Part shown: positions 4,992-7,340 of the stretch, piece after piece
How positions within the stretch are numbered: the first letter of the stretch is position 1
Layout of the letters: each line of letters starts with the position of its first letter
Origin: Verrucomicrobiaceae bacterium UBA2429
Lineage (GTDB): Bacteria > Verrucomicrobiota > Verrucomicrobiia > Verrucomicrobiales > Verrucomicrobiaceae
Length of the DNA: 7,340 bases
NCBI GenBank assembly: GCA_002343505.1
Contig: DDQZ01000002.1
Location: 36,240-43,579, forward strand
Direction: 5' to 3'
Notes under the pieces: generated by a model
Databases searched by the model: none
Seen by the model: the letters and a program-made list of their open reading frames with translations, nothing else
Told to the model about the DNA's origin: nothing
Made by a program: the position numbers and the translations under genes

Positions 4992-7340
4992 ATGGCCTAC
5001 GAGCTTTTCATCTCCTACTCGCGGAAAGACAACATCCCGCGCCCTCTGCCGCCCGATTCGCCATCCGCAATCCCCAATCCGCCATCCAAGGGCTGGGTCA
5101 CCGCCCTCCACGACGAAATCCTCGCCGACCACCGCCGCTTCTCCACCGAGCCGCTGCGCATTTTCTTCGACACGTCCGAGATCAAAGACATGGACGACTG
5201 GCGCCACCGCATCCTCACCGGCCTGCGTGAGAGCCGGATTCTCCTCGTCTGCCTCTCGCCGGATTACTTCAAAAGTCCGCCCTGCCTCTGGGAATGGGAG
5301 GAGTATCTCAAGCGCCAGGTCCACGCCCTCATGGGCCACGAAAGCATCGCGCCCGTGTATTTCGTGGAAGCGCCCGACAGCGACGAGCAGCTCAACGCCG
5401 CGTGGGCCGAGGCCGTCACGCGCCGGGTCGTCACGCCCGCCGACCGCCCGGCCTGGGAGCAGCGGTGGAAGGCCTGGCACGAAGGCACGCTCGGCCGCCC
5501 GAACTGGGTGGATCTCAAGCCTTGGTTTCCCCACGGCACCGAGGCCCTGCGCGAGGCCGCCGTGCGCGAAAAGCTCGCCGCCCTCGGCACCAGCCTGTGG
5601 GAGCGCATCCAGCGCGCCCGCCGCGCCACCGGTGCGCCCGGCAATCTCCGCCGCATCAATCCCCACTTCATCGGCCGCCAGACCGAGCTGCGCCAGCTTC
5701 ACGAAAACCTCGCCCTCGGCGCCGTCGGCGTCGTCACCGCCGTGCATGGCCTCGGCGGGCAGGGCAAGACCGAACTCGCCACCGCCTACGCCCACGGCTG
5801 GGCCGATTCCTATCCCGCCGGCCTCTGGGTGCTCGGCGCGGAGGGACGAAAGGAAATCCTCCCGCTGCTCGGCGAACTCTGCGCCGGGCTGGAAATCCCC
5901 CTCGCCACCGGCCCCGACGAAACCGCCGAGGCCCGCGGACGCCGCGTGCTGGCCGAGCTGAAACGCCGCGCCGCCGCCGTGAAGGACCGCGATCCCGACA
6001 AGGGCGCCGCCACCCTCGTCCTCCTCGACAACGTCTCCGAACCCGCCCTGCTCGCCCAGCCCCAGCTTGCCCTCATCCCGCAGGAGGACTGGCTGCGCGT
6101 CGTCGCCACCACCCGCGAGGGGCCGGAGAAGTTCCCCGCCTCGCGCCAGAAATCCCTCGCCTTCATCGCTGTGGACGCCCTCACCGAGGACGACGCCGCC
6201 CGCCTCATCGAGGACCACCAGATCGAGACCGGCGGCCACTGGCCCGCCGCCACCGCCGCCGCGGACGCCGCCGCCGCGCGCGAGATCGCCCGCGAGCTGG
6301 GCGGCTTCACCCTCGCCGTCGAGAGCGTCGCCATTTACCTCGGCCTGCACCCGGACATCCGCCCCGCCGACTACCTCACCCGCCTGCGCGCCGAGGGCCT
6401 CACCGGCGTGGACGCCCTGCCCGCCGACGCCGGCGTGGCCGCCCAGATGCAGCACCGGGAGAAGCAGCTCCGCCTCGTGCTGGACCAGACCCTCGAAAAG
6501 CTCTCCCCCGCCGAGCGCACCGCCCTCGATTACGCCGCACTCCTCCCGCCCGAACTAATCGCTTGGTCACTCCTACGAGTGCTTACTGCTGCGGATTTCC
6601 CTCATGAGTTTGTAGAACGAATCGGCTTTCCCACGCGATGGCCATCGATTCGACGCGGGTTGGAAGGACGAAGACTTCTGACAACAGGCGACCACTTCGA
6701 CATGGCCAGGATCCACAGGCTGATTGGTGTGTGGGTGATTGAATCTCTGCCGCAGGAAAGACGAACTACGATGACCTCTCGGCTGCGTTCGCCAACTCTA
6801 TTCCCAGAGATGCAGAAAGCCATCGAGCTTGCAGAGGACCTTTGGGAGTTGGATGGAGGAAACGTCACAAACGTAAGGCGAATGTTGGCTGCATTGTCCG
6901 CGTTGAGCGACTTCTACTTTGGCGAAGGCGAATTGGACCAAGCACTCGTGACGGCGCGGAGAGCACTTTCGTATTCGGACACGGTTCCCGATTCACTCGG
7001 CGGCGATTCGGCCATGGGGCGGGACTTTTCGGTCCTCTGCGAACGAGTTAGCGACATCTTGCTTCAGCGCGGGCAGCCCGGTGACGCAGAGGAAGCTGTT
7101 CAATTTCTTAACAAAGCCTTCAATCTCCGGCAAACGCTCCTCCAACGCGCACCCGATTCCGTCGCCGCACAACGCGATTTCTCTGTATCGCTGAACAGAC
7201 TTGGCAGCTTTTACCAGATGCGAGGGTTGCCTGGTGATGCTGAGCGAGCGATGGAATTCTTTCAGCGTGATTTGGAAGTCAGCCAGCGCCTCCTCGCCGA
7301 CAACCCGCAGTCCGCCCAGGCCGCGCGTGACGTGTCGGTG
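4992..7340 (+). CDS. TIR-STAND NTPase-TPR protein, NLR-like putative immune receptor (3' end beyond the window)
   Basis: The frame is open from ATG 4992 to the window edge (783 codons). An in-frame TAA at 4977-4979 fixes the start. Residues 3-105 form a TIR domain: YELFISYSRKDN, LRIFFDTSEI (55-64), RILLVCLSPDYF (82-93) and PCLWEWEEY (97-105), where Glu101 is in place for the NADase catalytic glutamate (CxxE). Residues 224-236 (PHFIGRQTELRQL) begin the NTPase. The Walker A motif is GLGGQGKT (253-260), Walker B is TLVLLDN (341-347), the sensor-like segment is VVATTRE (370-376), and a GLPLA-like LGGFTLA is at 436-442. A winged helix follows (about 500-585), then TPR-like helices from about 608, with a 51-residue period visible from 673. 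TIR domains of bacterial defence proteins cleave NAD or make nucleotide signals; STAND NTPases oligomerise when the C-terminal sensor binds a trigger. I infer a cytoplasmic anti-phage or signalling receptor. Codon use changes inside the gene, and no Shine-Dalgarno sequence is present. Confidence 0.88.
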   Translation, partial: MAYELFISYSRKDNIPRPLPPDSPSAIPNPPSKGWVTALHDEILADHRRFSTEPLRIFFDTSEIKDMDDWRHRILTGLRESRILLVCLSPDYFKSPPCLWEWEEYLKRQVHALMGHESIAPVYFVEAPDSDEQLNAAWAEAVTRRVVTPADRPAWEQRWKAWHEGTLGRPNWVDLKPWFPHGTEALREAAVREKLAALGTSLWERIQRARRATGAPGNLRRINPHFIGRQTELRQLHENLALGAVGVVTAVHGLGGQGKTELATAYAHGWADSYPAGLWVLGAEGRKEILPLLGELCAGLEIPLATGPDETAEARGRRVLAELKRRAAAVKDRDPDKGAATLVLLDNVSEPALLAQPQLALIPQEDWLRVVATTREGPEKFPASRQKSLAFIAVDALTEDDAARLIEDHQIETGGHWPAATAAADAAAAREIARELGGFTLAVESVAIYLGLHPDIRPADYLTRLRAEGLTGVDALPADAGVAAQMQHREKQLRLVLDQTLEKLSPAERTALDYAALLPPELIAWSLLRVLTAADFPHEFVERIGFPTRWPSIRRGLEGRRLLTTGDHFDMARIHRLIGVWVIESLPQERRTTMTSRLRSPTLFPEMQKAIELAEDLWELDGGNVTNVRRMLAALSALSDFYFGEGELDQALVTARRALSYSDTVPDSLGGDSAMGRDFSVLCERVSDILLQRGQPGDAEEAVQFLNKAFNLRQTLLQRAPDSVAAQRDFSVSLNRLGSFYQMRGLPGDAERAMEFFQRDLEVSQRLLADNPQSAQAARDVSV
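5054..5088. repeat. Tandem heptamer repeat inside the TIR coding sequence
   Basis: Five consecutive seven-base units read CGATTCG, CCATCCG, CAATCCC, CAATCCG and CCATCCA (consensus C-M-ATCC-S). They encode a proline/serine-rich loop (about residues 21-33) between the first TIR strand/helix and GWVTALHDEIL. Since 7 is not a multiple of 3, the five units (35 bases) keep frame only together with neighbouring bases. Similar ATTCGC/CAATCC heptamer tracts are familiar as intergenic repeats in several bacterial genomes, so finding one within a protein domain is unusual. Confidence 0.65.
6551..7283 (+). other. Segment of foreign-looking composition within the TIR-STAND gene
   Basis: From about residue 521 the codons change from almost all C/G-ending to mixed. 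Hand counts give 53 G+C in 60 bases at 6241-6300, but 33 in 60 at 6601-6660 and 30 in 60 at 6721-6780. I count ten CGA and about nine TTG codons in this segment, against one CGA and no TTG in the preceding 1.56 kb of the gene. The last 57 bases of the window return to high GC (43 of 57). The reading frame is uninterrupted. The segment covers the end of the winged helix and the first TPR-like part. Confidence 0.65.
7020..7340 (+). repeat. 51-residue (153-bp) TPR-type protein repeats, two units and the start of a third
   Basis: RDFSV/RDFSV/RDVSV starts at residues 677, 728 and 779, and RGQPGDAEEAV/RGLPGDAERAM at 693 and 744; each step is exactly 51 residues. Each unit holds an A helix (…L…RxGxPGDAE) and a B helix (…AxxLRQTLLQRAPDS or LEVSQRLLADNPQS), as in TPR arrays with extended helices. 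The array evidently continues beyond the window. Such arrays usually form the ligand-sensing or protein-binding surface of STAND proteins. Confidence 0.7.

Noticed and set aside
4858..5961. Plus-strand open frame beginning with GTG at the palindromic repeat
   Set aside because: It is out of frame with the TIR-NTPase domains, which are convincing over the same bases. The product is Ser/Pro/Arg-rich with no motif.
4851..6455. 534-codon open frame on the minus strand
   Set aside because: It is antisense to the TIR-NTPase region, Gly/Ala/Glu-rich, and has no domain. Its Gly-Trp-Arg-Ile-Gly repeats are only the translated heptamer tract.
5294..6607. Plus-strand 437-codon open frame within the TIR-STAND gene
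   Set aside because: It is a shadow frame made almost only of Arg, Pro, Ala and Gly. The overlapping frame carries Walker A and B and TIR motifs.

Overview
This is a GC-rich stretch in which every convincing gene lies on the + strand. Codon ends are overwhelmingly C or G, none of the starts has a recognisable Shine-Dalgarno sequence, and the gene content is a GntP-type permease with an N-terminal insertion, a Tat-exported M19 peptidase and a TIR-NTPase-TPR giant. That combination would fit the Verrucomicrobiota/Planctomycetota group, with Verrucomicrobiota as my best guess. This is an inference from style, since no taxonomic marker is present.

Layout. Positions 1-179 are non-coding and open with a 20-bp palindromic repeat. 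Positions 180-3298 hold four closely spaced genes with gaps of 20-24 bp, probably one transcript: a small single-pass membrane protein of unknown function, an exported LysM protein, a GntP-family carboxylate/gluconate permease, and a PhnP-like metallo-beta-lactamase-fold hydrolase. No single pathway obviously joins them; the first two act in the envelope and the last two look metabolic. After a 108-bp gap comes a Tat-exported M19 (renal dipeptidase) homologue at 3407-4747. It keeps one pair of zinc-binding histidines but lacks the recognisable residues of the other metal site.

A 244-bp palindrome-rich spacer (4748-4991) carries a second copy of the 20-bp repeat and an operator-like inverted repeat. 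It leads into the most interesting gene, starting at 4992 and still open at the window end (783 codons visible). This gene encodes a TIR domain, a STAND/NB-ARC-type NTPase, a winged helix, and the start of a TPR array with a 51-residue period. The architecture is that of an NLR-like immune receptor, plausibly anti-phage. Two further observations inside it deserve attention: a tandem heptamer repeat has been absorbed into the TIR coding sequence, and base composition and codon use change abruptly inside the winged helix (near 6551) and revert near 7284. The second observation suggests that the sensor half was swapped in from another source.

No tRNA, rRNA, CRISPR array or transposase was seen.
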